From an uncultured Pseudophaeobacter sp. (GTDB taxonomy: Bacteria; Pseudomonadota; Alphaproteobacteria; Rhodobacterales; Rhodobacteraceae), in NCBI GenBank assembly GCA_905479575.1, contig CAJQNB010000059.1, forward strand, positions 1 through 64,000: a DNA stretch of 64,000 nt, in the 5' to 3' direction. Below the pieces are notes generated by a model, which saw only the letters and a program-made list of their open reading frames with translations, did no database searches and was not told the origin of the DNA. Below are positions 53,382-61,575 of this stretch, in pieces; position 1 is the first letter of the stretch; each line of letters opens with the position of its first letter. The position numbers and the translations under genes are program-made.

Positions 53382-54254
53382 CTACGAGGGGAGCTTTGCT
53401 TTGGGGTGGCGAAAGCCCAGGTTAGATTGCCCCAACCAGAGACTGAACAGGGCCAGGGCAGCGCCCGAAATTTGCATCGGGGTCAGGCTCTCGCCCAGCA
53501 AGGTCCATCCCAAAAACACGGCTGAGAGCGGGCTTAAAACCCCCAAAAGCGAGACTTTGGCAGGCTCGATCCGGGCCAAGCCGCGAAACCACAGAATATA
53601 GGTCAGGGCGCCACCGATCAGGCTCATGTAGGCCAGGCCAATGAGGTTGTTGCCTGTCAGTAGGGGGATGTCGGCCAGGCTTGGGGCCGCAAAGGGGATC
53701 AGCAGCAATCCACCGGCGGTCAATTGCCAGGCGGTGAAGGTGAGTGGGGGGACTGGTGGTTGCCATTTGCGTGTCAAAACCACGCCTGCGGCCATGGAAG
53801 CGGCGCCGCCCAAGCCAGCCATAACACCCCAGAAATCAAGGGCGGCCGCTGGGGTCAGCACCAGCAGTGCCACACCAAGAATACTAAGCGCCGCAGCCAG
53901 CAGCGCGGTGGGGCGGATGGGCGTTTGCAGCGCATAGGCTGAGAAAAACACCACCAACAGCGGCTGCGCCGCGCCCAGCGTTGCCGCGACGCCACCAGGG
54001 AGCCGGTATGCAGCGACAAAAAGCAGGGTCCAAAACAGCGAAAAGTTGAGCGTCGCCAGCACCAATAGCTTTGGAATCCAGGCAATCGGCGGCAATTGGC
54101 GGACGATCAGCAGCAGGATCAGCCCAGCGGGCAGGGCGCGCAATAGCGCCACCAGAAGCGGCGATTGCCCCGGTAGCAGGCTGGTAGTAACAATATAGCT
54201 GCTGCCCCAGATGGTCGGGGCAAGCGCGGTGAGAAATAGATCCAAACGGGCCAT
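53382..54254 (-). CDS. EamA/DMT family exporter
   Basis: 290 residues, ten predicted transmembrane helices in two EamA repeats (APTIWGSSYIVTTSLLPGQSPLLVALLRALPAG; VSLLGVLSPLSAVFLGWTLLGESLTPMQISGAAL). The Arg-rich cytoplasmic end is short. Divergent from a MarR regulator with two palindromes between them, so a repressed, inducible efflux protein is likely (inference). Substrate unknown. Confidence 0.85.
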   Translation of the reverse strand: MARLDLFLTALAPTIWGSSYIVTTSLLPGQSPLLVALLRALPAGLILLLIVRQLPPIAWIPKLLVLATLNFSLFWTLLFVAAYRLPGGVAATLGAAQPLLVVFFSAYALQTPIRPTALLAAALSILGVALLVLTPAAALDFWGVMAGLGGAASMAAGVVLTRKWQPPVPPLTFTAWQLTAGGLLLIPFAAPSLADIPLLTGNNLIGLAYMSLIGGALTYILWFRGLARIEPAKVSLLGVLSPLSAVFLGWTLLGESLTPMQISGAALALFSLWLGQSNLGFRHPKAKLPS

Positions 54255-54273
54255 ATCTTGAGTCTCCTGACTT

Positions 54274-54319
54274 TTATCTTGATGTCAAGATAATTAGGTT
54301 TGTCTTGACATCAAGATAA
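54274..54319. promoter_or_regulatory. Twin MarR-type operators
   Basis: TTATCTTGA-TG-TCAAGATAA (54274-54293) and TCTTGA-CA-TCAAGA (54303-54316, extended rightward by TAA). The two centres are 26 bp apart. They occupy the 79-bp gap between the EamA exporter and marR, so the regulator likely represses both genes. Confidence 0.75.
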
Positions 54320-54333
54320 ATTTTGAACAGGCT

Positions 54334-54834
54334 ATGTGCATGGATCATGTAGACTTTATCACTGACCAATGGGCGCGTGAACGGCCCGATCTGGATGTCA
54401 GCGCCATGGGGGTCATTGGCCGGGTGGCCCGGCTTTATCTTGCTTATCAGGAAGCGATGCAGGTCACGTTCTCCCGCTACGGTTTGAATGCTGCAAAATT
54501 CGACGTGCTGGCAACTCTGCGCCGCTCTGGCGCGCCCTATCGGCTGTCACCGGGGGACTTGCTCAAAGCAACCATGGTGGCCTCTGGCACTATGACCAAC
54601 CGGATTTCCCGTCTCGAAGCAGAGGGCCTGGTGCTGCGTCTGATCAATCCTGACGACAGCCGCAGCTTTCTGATCGAACTCAGCGCCGATGGTCTGGCTT
54701 TGATTGACCGGGTGGTGGAAGATCATGTCGCAACGCAGGAACGCCTGCTTGCCCCGATGCCCAAGCAAGAGCGCACTGCTCTCAAGACCCTGTTGTCGCG
54801 GGCACAGGCAGCGGTTGAAAAATCATCAGGCTAG
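54334..54834 (+). CDS. MarR family transcriptional regulator
   Basis: 166 residues (ATG 54334; ATG 54340 two codons later is possible). Winged-helix core: GLNAAKFDVLATLRRSGAPYRLSPGDLLKATMVASGTMTNRISRLEAEGLVLR, then the wing region with INPDDSRSFLIELSADG, matching the MarR DxRs motif. Divergent from the EamA exporter, with two palindromic operators, the classical repressor-efflux layout. Ligand unknown. Confidence 0.92.
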   Translation: MCMDHVDFITDQWARERPDLDVSAMGVIGRVARLYLAYQEAMQVTFSRYGLNAAKFDVLATLRRSGAPYRLSPGDLLKATMVASGTMTNRISRLEAEGLVLRLINPDDSRSFLIELSADGLALIDRVVEDHVATQERLLAPMPKQERTALKTLLSRAQAAVEKSSG

Positions 54835-54887
54835 GGGCGCTTGGCTTAGCCACATGTGCCAGAACACTGGTAGAAAAGAGCGCCGGA

Positions 54888-54969
54888 GCGCGGGGTGGCA
54901 AAGCCTCCCCGCGCTGGGCCCAACGGGAGCCCTCCCGCCGGAGGCGAGAGGGGCGACGGGCGGGAGAGC
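54888..54969 (-). repeat. Gene-end repeat, copy C
   Basis: Read on the minus strand from 54969: GCTCTCCCGCCCGTC, a hairpin GGAGG/CCTCC (54944-54931), CCCGTTGGG (54927-54919), then hairpin GCGCGGGG-aGGC-TTT-GCC-aCCCCGCGC (54914-54888). It starts 30 bp beyond the adenosine kinase stop, in the same transcription direction. Confidence 0.72.
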
Positions 54970-54999
54970 CCGCTTTGTGATTGAAACCAGGCGCTGTGC

Positions 55000-55989
55000 T
55001 TACAGCAGGCCAGCCTCGCGGATCAGCTCCAGCATATTGCTCTCGGGGCGTGGACCGATATGGCTAATGACCTCAGCCGCGCAGATGTTGCCAATCTTGG
55101 CACATGTTTCCAGATCACGGCCGGTGGCAAGACCAAACAGGAAGCCGGCGGCAAACTGATCGCCGGCCCCGGTTGCATCTACCGGCACCACCCTGGTGAC
55201 GGGCACGTCCAGCCGGATGTTACCGCTGATCACGGTGACGCCATCGCCAGAGCGGGTGCAGACCACCAGCGGGCAAATCGCTGCGGTGTTGGCCAGGCCC
55301 ACTTCCAGGTCATCGGTCTCAAACAGCGATTTGATCTCGTCCTCGTTGCCGATCACAAAATCCAGATCATGTTCGATCAAGGACAGAAAATCTGCCCGGT
55401 GCCGTTCGACACAGAAGGGATCCGAGATGGCGATACCAGATTTGCCACCGCCCTTGCGGCAGTCCCGCGCGGCTTCCATGAAGGCTGACTTGCCCTTGTC
55501 CTTGTCAAACAGATAGCCTTCCAGGAACATGATTTGGGCGCTGCCGGCCACGGCGTTTGGCACATCGGCGCTGCTCAGCTCGGAGGAGATACCAAGATAG
55601 GTGTTCATCGAGCGTTCGCCATCCGGCGATACAAAGATCATCGACCGCGAGGTCGGCAACTCGCCACCCGCAACGGGTGGGTTTACAAAATCAACGCCGT
55701 CTTCGTTCATGGCATTGGCATAAAAATGCCCCAACGCATCGTCATGCACCCGCCCGATAAAGGCGGCGTCCAGACCCAGAGCCCCGGCGCCAGCGATGGT
55801 ATTGGCGACCGATCCACCGGGGGTTTGCACCCGGTTTTCCATGGCACCATACAGCACTTCGCCACGATCCCGTTCGATCAGTTGCATGATGCCTTTTTCG
55901 ATTCCCATATGGGCCAGAAAGCTGTCATCGCTTTGCGAAATTACGTCGACAACCGCATTGCCGATGCCAACGATTTGGTAGGTTTTCAT
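55000..55989 (-). CDS. Adenosine kinase-type PfkB kinase
   Basis: 329 residues. PfkB family: N-terminal GNAVVDVISQSDDSFL, TPGGSVANTIAGAGALG, and the C-terminal ATP/anion-hole signature VDATGAGDQFAAGFLFGL with catalytic Asp. The overall pattern is that of adenosine kinases (adenosine to AMP), though a sugar kinase role cannot be excluded. Its start overlaps the nth stop (ATGA), so the two are coupled. Confidence 0.88.
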   Translation of the reverse strand: MKTYQIVGIGNAVVDVISQSDDSFLAHMGIEKGIMQLIERDRGEVLYGAMENRVQTPGGSVANTIAGAGALGLDAAFIGRVHDDALGHFYANAMNEDGVDFVNPPVAGGELPTSRSMIFVSPDGERSMNTYLGISSELSSADVPNAVAGSAQIMFLEGYLFDKDKGKSAFMEAARDCRKGGGKSGIAISDPFCVERHRADFLSLIEHDLDFVIGNEDEIKSLFETDDLEVGLANTAAICPLVVCTRSGDGVTVISGNIRLDVPVTRVVPVDATGAGDQFAAGFLFGLATGRDLETCAKIGNICAAEVISHIGPRPESNMLELIREAGLL

Positions 55990-56630
55990 AGGTTCTTGTC
56001 CTCATATTGACAGAGATCGCGGATCAGGCAGGTGCCACACAGCGGCTTGCGCGCCTTGCAGTGGTAGCGTCCGTGCAGGATCAGCCAATGATGTGCATGT
56101 TGCTGAAAATCAGCGGGAATATTATCTTCAACGGCGCGCTCTACTGCATCGACATCCTTACCTGGGGCTATGCCCGAACGGTTGCCAACGCGAAAAATAT
56201 GGGTGTCGACCGCCTGTGCAGGCTGATGCCACCACATGTTCAAAACCACATTGGCGGTTTTGCGACCTACTCCGGGCAGCGATTGCAGCGCCGCGCGGGA
56301 GTTTGGCACTTCGCCGTCATAGTCATCCACCAAAATCTGGCTGAGCTTGATGACATTCTTGGCCTTCTGGCGAAACAGGCCGATGGTCTTGATATGTTCG
56401 GTGACGCCTTCAAGGCCGAGATCCAGCATCTTTTGCGGCGTATCCGCGATTTTGAACAGCGCGCGGGTGGCTTTGTTCACGCCTGCATCGGTCGCCTGTG
56501 CCGACAGGGCCACAGCCACCACCAGCGTGTAGACATTGACATGCTCCAGTTCGCCCTTGGGCTCTGGTTCCGCTGCCTGAAAGCGCGAGAAGATTTCGCG
56601 AATTGTATGATAATCGAGTTGCTTTGCCAT
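55986..56630 (-). CDS. nth: Endonuclease III
   Basis: 214 residues from MAKQLDYHTIREIF (ATG 56630). DNA glycosylase/AP lyase for oxidised pyrimidines. Helix-hairpin-helix LPGVGRKTANVVLNMWW with catalytic Lys, VDTHIFRVGNRSG with catalytic Asp, and a 4Fe-4S cluster CKARKPLCGTCLIRDLC with the C-x6-C-x2-C-x5-C spacing. Cotranscribed with the adenosine kinase, four-base overlap. Confidence 0.95.
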   Translation of the reverse strand: MAKQLDYHTIREIFSRFQAAEPEPKGELEHVNVYTLVVAVALSAQATDAGVNKATRALFKIADTPQKMLDLGLEGVTEHIKTIGLFRQKAKNVIKLSQILVDDYDGEVPNSRAALQSLPGVGRKTANVVLNMWWHQPAQAVDTHIFRVGNRSGIAPGKDVDAVERAVEDNIPADFQQHAHHWLILHGRYHCKARKPLCGTCLIRDLCQYEDKNL

Positions 56631-56848
56631 AACCGGCCTTATCGCCGTTTTGGCCAACATCCTGCAATGCCAAAGCGTCGGCGCGGTTTACAAGGGCTTT
56701 CCTGCTTGTTCTTTGGCCACAGCAGCGCCTCTCTGGCCGGATCATCGCCGCGCGGCTTGCAGCTGTGGACATTTTCGCAAGTTTCGGGTCGCTGGGCGGG
56801 GGCCGATGGCAGTATGATCAGAGCAGGCAGAGACGAAAAGGGCGCGGC

Positions 56849-57712
56849 ATGAACATACAGGCAAGCGAGCAAGGCTACCACTATGGCGTCATGCGCCGCG
56901 CCATCGACCTGATTGATGCGGGCGGCGATAATCTGTCGCTGGAAGAGCTGGCAAAACGCATGGATATGAGCCCGGCACATTTTCAGCGCTTGTTTTCCGC
57001 CTGGGTTGGGGTCTCCCCCAAGCGATATCAGCAGTATCTGCGGCTTGGACATGCAAAGACCCTGCTGCGGGATCGGTTTTCCACGCTGGAAACCGCACAT
57101 GCAGTGGGCCTGTCCGGCTCCGGCAGGCTGCATGATCTCTTTGTGCGGTGGGAGGCGATGAGCCCCGGTGAATATGCCCGCAAAGGCGCTGGCTTGGACA
57201 TTCTCTGGGGCTGGTTTGACAGTCCCTTTGGGCTGGCGCTGGTAATGGGCACGCAGAAAGGTATTTGTGGCCTGGGTTTTGCTGCTGAAACAGGGGCCGA
57301 GCCAACCCTGGCGGATATGCGCAGCCGCTGGCCACAGGCAAGGTTTGTCGAGGATCCTATGGCATTGCGGCCTTTGGTTGATGCAGCCTTTGCGCAAAAG
57401 GGGGAAACCGCGCTGCATCTGATTGGCGCCCCGTTGCAAATCAAGGTCTGGGAGGCGCTGATGTCAATTCCGGATGGGCATGTCACCAGCTATTCGAAAA
57501 TCGCCAAGTCCATCGGCGCACCAAAGGCGGTGAGAGCGGTTGGCACCGCTGTTGGCCGCAACCCGGTCAGCTGGCTGATCCCCTGCCACCGGGCGCTTAA
57601 GAAATCAGGTGAGCTGGGGGGGTATCATTGGGGGCAACCCGTGAAGCGCGCCATGCTGGCCTATGAGGCCGCCCGCGCTGACACGCCTGAGCGCGAGCCG
57701 GAAAAGGCCTAG
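56849..57712 (+). CDS. AraC-type HTH fused to Ogt alkyltransferase (Ada-like)
   Basis: 287 residues from ATG 56849. N-terminal AraC-like helix-turn-helix (about 10-110: LSLEELAKRMDMSPAHFQRLFSAWVGVSPKRYQQYLRLGHAK), then a methylated-DNA-cysteine methyltransferase domain (about 120-275) with VWEALMSIPDGHVTSYSKIAKSIG and active-site PCHRAL. It repairs O6-alkylguanine. The zinc/Cys38 N-terminal domain of E. coli Ada is absent, so methylphosphotriester sensing is not expected in the usual way. Confidence 0.9.
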   Translation: MNIQASEQGYHYGVMRRAIDLIDAGGDNLSLEELAKRMDMSPAHFQRLFSAWVGVSPKRYQQYLRLGHAKTLLRDRFSTLETAHAVGLSGSGRLHDLFVRWEAMSPGEYARKGAGLDILWGWFDSPFGLALVMGTQKGICGLGFAAETGAEPTLADMRSRWPQARFVEDPMALRPLVDAAFAQKGETALHLIGAPLQIKVWEALMSIPDGHVTSYSKIAKSIGAPKAVRAVGTAVGRNPVSWLIPCHRALKKSGELGGYHWGQPVKRAMLAYEAARADTPEREPEKA

Positions 57713-57873
57713 CCGGCAGCGTGCTGTACACTGAATTTATGCGGTGGTGGCTGTTTTGCGCAGTATTTCGCCGAAACGGGCAAGCAAGAGCTTGAGCCGG
57801 CTCTCCTCAGCGTCGATATATACGGGGACGCGGTGCAGGATTTGCATCGGCGAGCAGAGAATGAGGTGACCCA

Positions 57874-58530
57874 GTGACCGTTTTGAAAATCTCCAGCGCG
57901 GGCCTGTTGGCTGCGCTTCTTGGGCTGACCGCCTGTACCGATACCAATGCCCTGCGTCAGCCGGGCGAAAAAGAGCGCAATGGCCTGATTGCCGGGGCAA
58001 TTGTTGGGGCTGGGCTGGCGGGTCTGTCAAATTCCAGCAACAAAGGCGCGGCAGTCGTTGCTGGCGCTGCTGCGGGGGCCTTGTTGGGGGGCGCCATTGG
58101 CAACCAGTTGGACAAGCAAGAGGCTGAGCTGCGCCAGAGCCTGTCCAACAATGGCATCACCATCGTCAATACCGGCGATCGTTTGATCCTTTCCTTGCCA
58201 AATGATTTGACCTTTGCAACCGATAGCGCGGCAATCTCCCCAGCAGTTGAATCCGACCTGCGGCAAGTTTCGCAGAGCCTGGTGAGATATCCCAACAGCA
58301 CGGTTCAGGTGATTGGCCATACCGACAGTGACGGTGATGCGGCTTACAATCAGACCCTGTCAGAGCAGCGGGCGAGTACCGTTGCCGATCAGGTGCAGGC
58401 GGGCGGGGTGCCGTACAACCGGCTGCAGACTTATGGGCGCGGGGAATCTCAGCCTGTGGCAAGCAATCTGACCGCAGAGGGCAAAGCGCAGAACCGCCGG
58501 GTTGAGATCGTGATTGTTCCCACCGCCTGA
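57874..58530 (+). CDS. OmpA-family lipoprotein with glycine zipper
   Basis: 218 residues from a GTG start. Lipobox LGLTAC (Cys21) predicts an outer-membrane lipoprotein. A glycine-zipper segment (about 40-80: GLIAGAIVGAGLAGL, GAAAGALLGGAIGNQLDKQ), then the OmpA domain with LPNDLTFATDSAAISPAV, VIGHTDSDGDAAYNQTLSEQRA and NRRVEIVI. This is the YiaD/YfiB-like pattern, holding the outer membrane to peptidoglycan. Confidence 0.9.
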   Translation: MTVLKISSAGLLAALLGLTACTDTNALRQPGEKERNGLIAGAIVGAGLAGLSNSSNKGAAVVAGAAAGALLGGAIGNQLDKQEAELRQSLSNNGITIVNTGDRLILSLPNDLTFATDSAAISPAVESDLRQVSQSLVRYPNSTVQVIGHTDSDGDAAYNQTLSEQRASTVADQVQAGGVPYNRLQTYGRGESQPVASNLTAEGKAQNRRVEIVIVPTA

Positions 58531-58680
58531 TGTGGCCATGAGAGAGAGATCGGGCGGGTGTGATTAGCACCACTGAGGGGCCACATGTTGATGTGGCCTC
58601 TTTTGCATTCTGGTCTGCCGCGCGGCTGGAGCCTGTGATTGGGCGGTTGCCACGGAAGGTGCAGGGCGTAAGGTTGCGCA

Positions 58681-59523
58681 ATGACACATCTCAATGCTTC
58701 CGCTTCTCCCTCTGACGGCAATATTCTCCGTAGTCTCGATGTCATGGACCCTGCGCGGTCTGCGGCACTGCAGGTTGCGCTTGGATTGCAGCCAAGCATC
58801 GTCGCAGGCACAGAACTGCCGCCGTTTTTTCATCAACTCTATTTCTGGACACCGGTGCCGCCGGAGCAGCTGGGCCGAGATGGCCACCCAGGGCTGAGCA
58901 CATCCGGGTTGATCCCTGATCTTGGTTTGCCGCGGCGCATGTGGGCTGGTGGCCGGTTGCAGTTTGAACGCCCGCTCAAGGCTGGGATCGAGGCGGAAAA
59001 ACGCTCTGTTGTGGAGCGCTCGCAGACCAAGATGGGGCGAACCGGGCCTTTGGGGTTTGTCACCCTGCGCCATGACATTCACCAGCAGGGACAGCGATGT
59101 TTGCGCGAGTGGCACGATCTTGTCTACCGCGAGGATCCCTCTCCTGAGGCGCCAAAACCAGTGCCGCCACAGGCCCGTGAAGATGAAGATGAGGCGCGAC
59201 AGGTCCGGTTCGACTCGACCCTGCTGTTTCGCTATTCGGCGCTCACCTTTAATGGTCATCGCATCCATTATGACCTGGACTATGCCCGCGAAGTTGAGGG
59301 CTATGCAGGTCTGGTGGTGCATGGCCCGCTATTGGCGCAGCAGCTGATGTTGCTGGCCGTTGAGCTGATGGGACCACTGGCTGAGTTTTCCTTTCGTGCC
59401 ACCGCACCTTTGATGCATTTTGAGGCGGCGACCCTGTGTTGCAATGGGCAGGATCTTTGGGTGCGCGCGCCAGATGGGCGACAATGCATGCAGGCCCAAG
59501 CCCTGCCTCAGGCAAAGGTTTGA
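58681..59523 (+). CDS. HTD2/FAS1-type acyl dehydratase (mesaconyl-C4-CoA hydratase-like)
   Basis: 280 residues, hot-dog fold protein of the COG3777 family. Recognisable parts: LPPFFHQLYFWTPVPPEQLGRDGHP, LPRRMWAGGRLQFERPLKAG, then a C-terminal MaoC-like part FRYSALTFNGHRIHYDLDYAREVEGYAGLVVHGPLLAQQL with the hydratase His and Asp pair. The family includes mesaconyl-C4-CoA hydratase. No 3-hydroxypropionate-cycle gene is near, so an acyl-CoA or acyl-ACP dehydration role remains open. Confidence 0.82.
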   Translation: MTHLNASASPSDGNILRSLDVMDPARSAALQVALGLQPSIVAGTELPPFFHQLYFWTPVPPEQLGRDGHPGLSTSGLIPDLGLPRRMWAGGRLQFERPLKAGIEAEKRSVVERSQTKMGRTGPLGFVTLRHDIHQQGQRCLREWHDLVYREDPSPEAPKPVPPQAREDEDEARQVRFDSTLLFRYSALTFNGHRIHYDLDYAREVEGYAGLVVHGPLLAQQLMLLAVELMGPLAEFSFRATAPLMHFEAATLCCNGQDLWVRAPDGRQCMQAQALPQAKV

Positions 59524-59534
59524 ACGTCAGACAA

Positions 59535-59615
59535 GGGGGAGCTCCCGCGCCTTTTTGAACACCAGCAGGGCTGGTCATCAAAAGAAGCCTTGGGCCCGGC
59601 GCCGCTGCGCGGCGC
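59535..59615 (+). repeat. Gene-end repeat, copy D (degenerate)
   Basis: GGGGGA-GCTCCCGC (GCTCCCGC at 59541-59548), hairpin ACCAGC-AGG-GCTGGT (59561-59575), CCTTGGGCCC (variant of the CCCGTTGGG element), and hairpin GCGCCGC-TGC-GCGGCGC (59599-59615). It starts 17 bp after the dehydratase stop, same strand. The rest of the 268-bp gap is the second repeat module. Confidence 0.6.
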
Positions 59616-59691
59616 AACAGGGCTGCTGGGGAAGCGCTTGAGCGGCAGGTCTGCCTCTCAAGACGCGTGGTCCAGTTTACAGGGCCCTGTG

Positions 59692-59748
59692 CCGCCTCAA
59701 GGGTAAACCGCGCTGGCACGCGGCGGCTGACGCCGCCCTTGACCCGCC
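59692..59748 (-). repeat. Second repeat module, inverted copy
   Basis: On the minus strand it reads GGCGGGTCAAGGGCGGC, a variable loop, GCCGCCGCG...GCGCGGTTTACCCTTGAGGCGG, nearly identical to 17470-17523. The loop differs (GTCA against AAA), with base-pairing kept in both copies. Confidence 0.7.
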
Positions 59749-59791
59749 AAAGGGCAAAAGAACCGGGCCGGGGGAGGTCTGTAGATTTGGT

Positions 59792-60832
59792 TCAAAGGTT
59801 GTCTTCGACCCGAAAACCCGGGGGAATGTGGTCTTTGCCGTCCAGCAGCAGGTCTGCCATGACCTGAGAGACCTTGGGGGCCATGCCAAACCCAATTTTG
59901 AAGCCGCCATTGGCGATGTAGTGTTCTGGGCGCTGGGGCCAGGCACCCAGCATTGGCGCGCGGCTTTTGGCGCGGGGCCGAACCCCTGCCCAGCGTTCTA
60001 TGACTTCGGCCTGTTGCAGCACAGGCACCGCTGCAGTGGCGCGGGCGATGACATCGTCGAGCTGAGCGTCTGTGTCGTTTGGGTGCTCAAAGCTGCGTTC
60101 GCTGGTGGAACCGATGGCGACGGTGCCGTCGGCATGGGGGATAATATGCAGACCATCGGCATAGAGCTGTGGCACCTCGCCGGCGTCATAGTGCAGCAGC
60201 GCGGCCTGGCCTTTTACCCCATTGCCCATGGGTTTCGCAAAGCTGTCGTTGAGCTCTAGCAGGCCAGCGTAGCCCTTGGCGTGCAGCACCAGGCCGGTAT
60301 CGGGGCCATCCTCTGTGATGGTCACGCCCTTACTGGCCAGGGCAGCCATCAGGGCGGCGCAGGCGCGGCGGGGGTGCATGCGGCCGCTCAATGTATCCTG
60401 GACAACCAGTCCGCTGGCGCTGGGTGGGCACCAGGTACCAAGGTCAGAGGCTGGACGGACTTGCCACCGGGCCTGACCTTGCCAGAGGTTGCGGGCGGTG
60501 TCTTCGCGCTGGTAGGCAAGTTCAACTGCGCGGGCGTCCTGCAGCGGCTGCAGGCGTCCGGTGCGACCATAGCCAGCGGTGACCCCTCCGGCGGCTTCGA
60601 CCTCTGCCCAGAAGGTTTGCGCCATCAGCAGGCTGTCGAGTTGGAACTGCTTTTTGGGGTTCCAGTTTTCCGGCACATGGGGCGCCAGGGCGCCAACGAG
60701 GCCGCCACTGGAGCCCGCCCCGGCGCCGTGAGGGTCGATCACCTGTACCCGGGCGCCGCGCTGGGCGCAGGCCCAGGCGATGGACAGCCCAAAGATGCCT
60801 GCGCCCCGGACGGTGATATCTGCCATTGTCAT
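59792..60832 (-). CDS. FAD-dependent amino-acid oxidase (DAO/ThiO-like)
   Basis: 346 residues (ATG 60832; ATG 60826 is possible). DAO fold: ITVRGAGIFGLSIAWACAQRGARVQVID (FAD loop), GSSGGLVGALAPHVPENW, then HPRRACAALMAAL and a C-terminal ERWAGVRPRAKSRAPMLG and YIANGGFKIGFGMAPKVSQVMADLLL. It resembles the oxidase half of bifunctional MnmC and stands divergent from the mnmD methyltransferase, 59 bp apart. It may act in tRNA modification, or be a glycine oxidase. Confidence 0.83.
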   Translation of the reverse strand: MTMADITVRGAGIFGLSIAWACAQRGARVQVIDPHGAGAGSSGGLVGALAPHVPENWNPKKQFQLDSLLMAQTFWAEVEAAGGVTAGYGRTGRLQPLQDARAVELAYQREDTARNLWQGQARWQVRPASDLGTWCPPSASGLVVQDTLSGRMHPRRACAALMAALASKGVTITEDGPDTGLVLHAKGYAGLLELNDSFAKPMGNGVKGQAALLHYDAGEVPQLYADGLHIIPHADGTVAIGSTSERSFEHPNDTDAQLDDVIARATAAVPVLQQAEVIERWAGVRPRAKSRAPMLGAWPQRPEHYIANGGFKIGFGMAPKVSQVMADLLLDGKDHIPPGFRVEDNL

Positions 60833-60891
60833 TTGCCATGCCTTTCGCCAGTGTCGCGCCAGTTTTCAGGCTTCATGTAGGGGATTTTGCC

Positions 60892-61575
60892 ATGGCGGAC
60901 CAGCAGGCACAGCTCAGCTGGCGGGAAGACCGCATTCCGGTCTCGGATCAGTTTGATGATCCCTATTTCTCGATCCAGGATGGTCTGGCCGAGACCTGCC
61001 ATGTTTTTCTGGGCGGCAATGATCTGCCAACACGGTTTACGCCTGAATTTCATGTGGCTGAGCTGGGCTTTGGCACCGGGCTGAATATGTTGGCCACCTG
61101 GCGCGCCTGGGAGCAGAGCGGACAGCAGACTGCGCTGCGGTTCACCAGTTTTGAGGCCTTCCCGATGGCCCCTGCCGATATGAAGAAAGCTTTGGCGGCT
61201 TTTCCTGATATCCAGCCCTGGGCGGATCGGTTTCTGGCACAGTGGCAGGGCAGCGGGCACTGTGATTTGGGGACATTGCAGCTGGAGGTGGTCACAGGCG
61301 ACGCGCGCCTGTCGCTACCAGAGTGGACAGGGGTGGTTGATGCCTGGTTTCTGGATGGGTTCTCTCCGGCGAAAAATCCCGAGCTGTGGCAGCAGGATCT
61401 GTTGCAGGCGGTTGCGGATCATACCAAGCCGGGGGGCAGTGCGGCGACTTACACGGCAGCAGGGTTTGTGCGGCGGGGGCTGGAAGCCGCAGGGTTTACC
61501 GTGACACGGGTGCCGGGATTTGGGCGTAAACGACATATGACCAAGGCGGTCAGAACAGAGGCGAGTTTGGAATGA
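60892..61575 (+). CDS. mnmD: tRNA (mnm5s2U34)-methyltransferase MnmD domain
   Basis: 227 residues from ATG 60892. The stand-alone methyltransferase half of MnmC: ADQQAQLSWREDRIPVSDQFDDPYFS, AELGFGTGLNMLATWRAW (SAM loop), FEAFPM, and DAWFLDGFSPAKNPELW (catalytic region), ending FGRKRHMTKA. It completes the wobble-uridine methylaminomethyl group of tRNA. Overlaps the next transporter gene by ATGA. Divergent from a DAO-type flavoenzyme. Confidence 0.9.
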   Translation: MADQQAQLSWREDRIPVSDQFDDPYFSIQDGLAETCHVFLGGNDLPTRFTPEFHVAELGFGTGLNMLATWRAWEQSGQQTALRFTSFEAFPMAPADMKKALAAFPDIQPWADRFLAQWQGSGHCDLGTLQLEVVTGDARLSLPEWTGVVDAWFLDGFSPAKNPELWQQDLLQAVADHTKPGGSAATYTAAGFVRRGLEAAGFTVTRVPGFGRKRHMTKAVRTEASLE

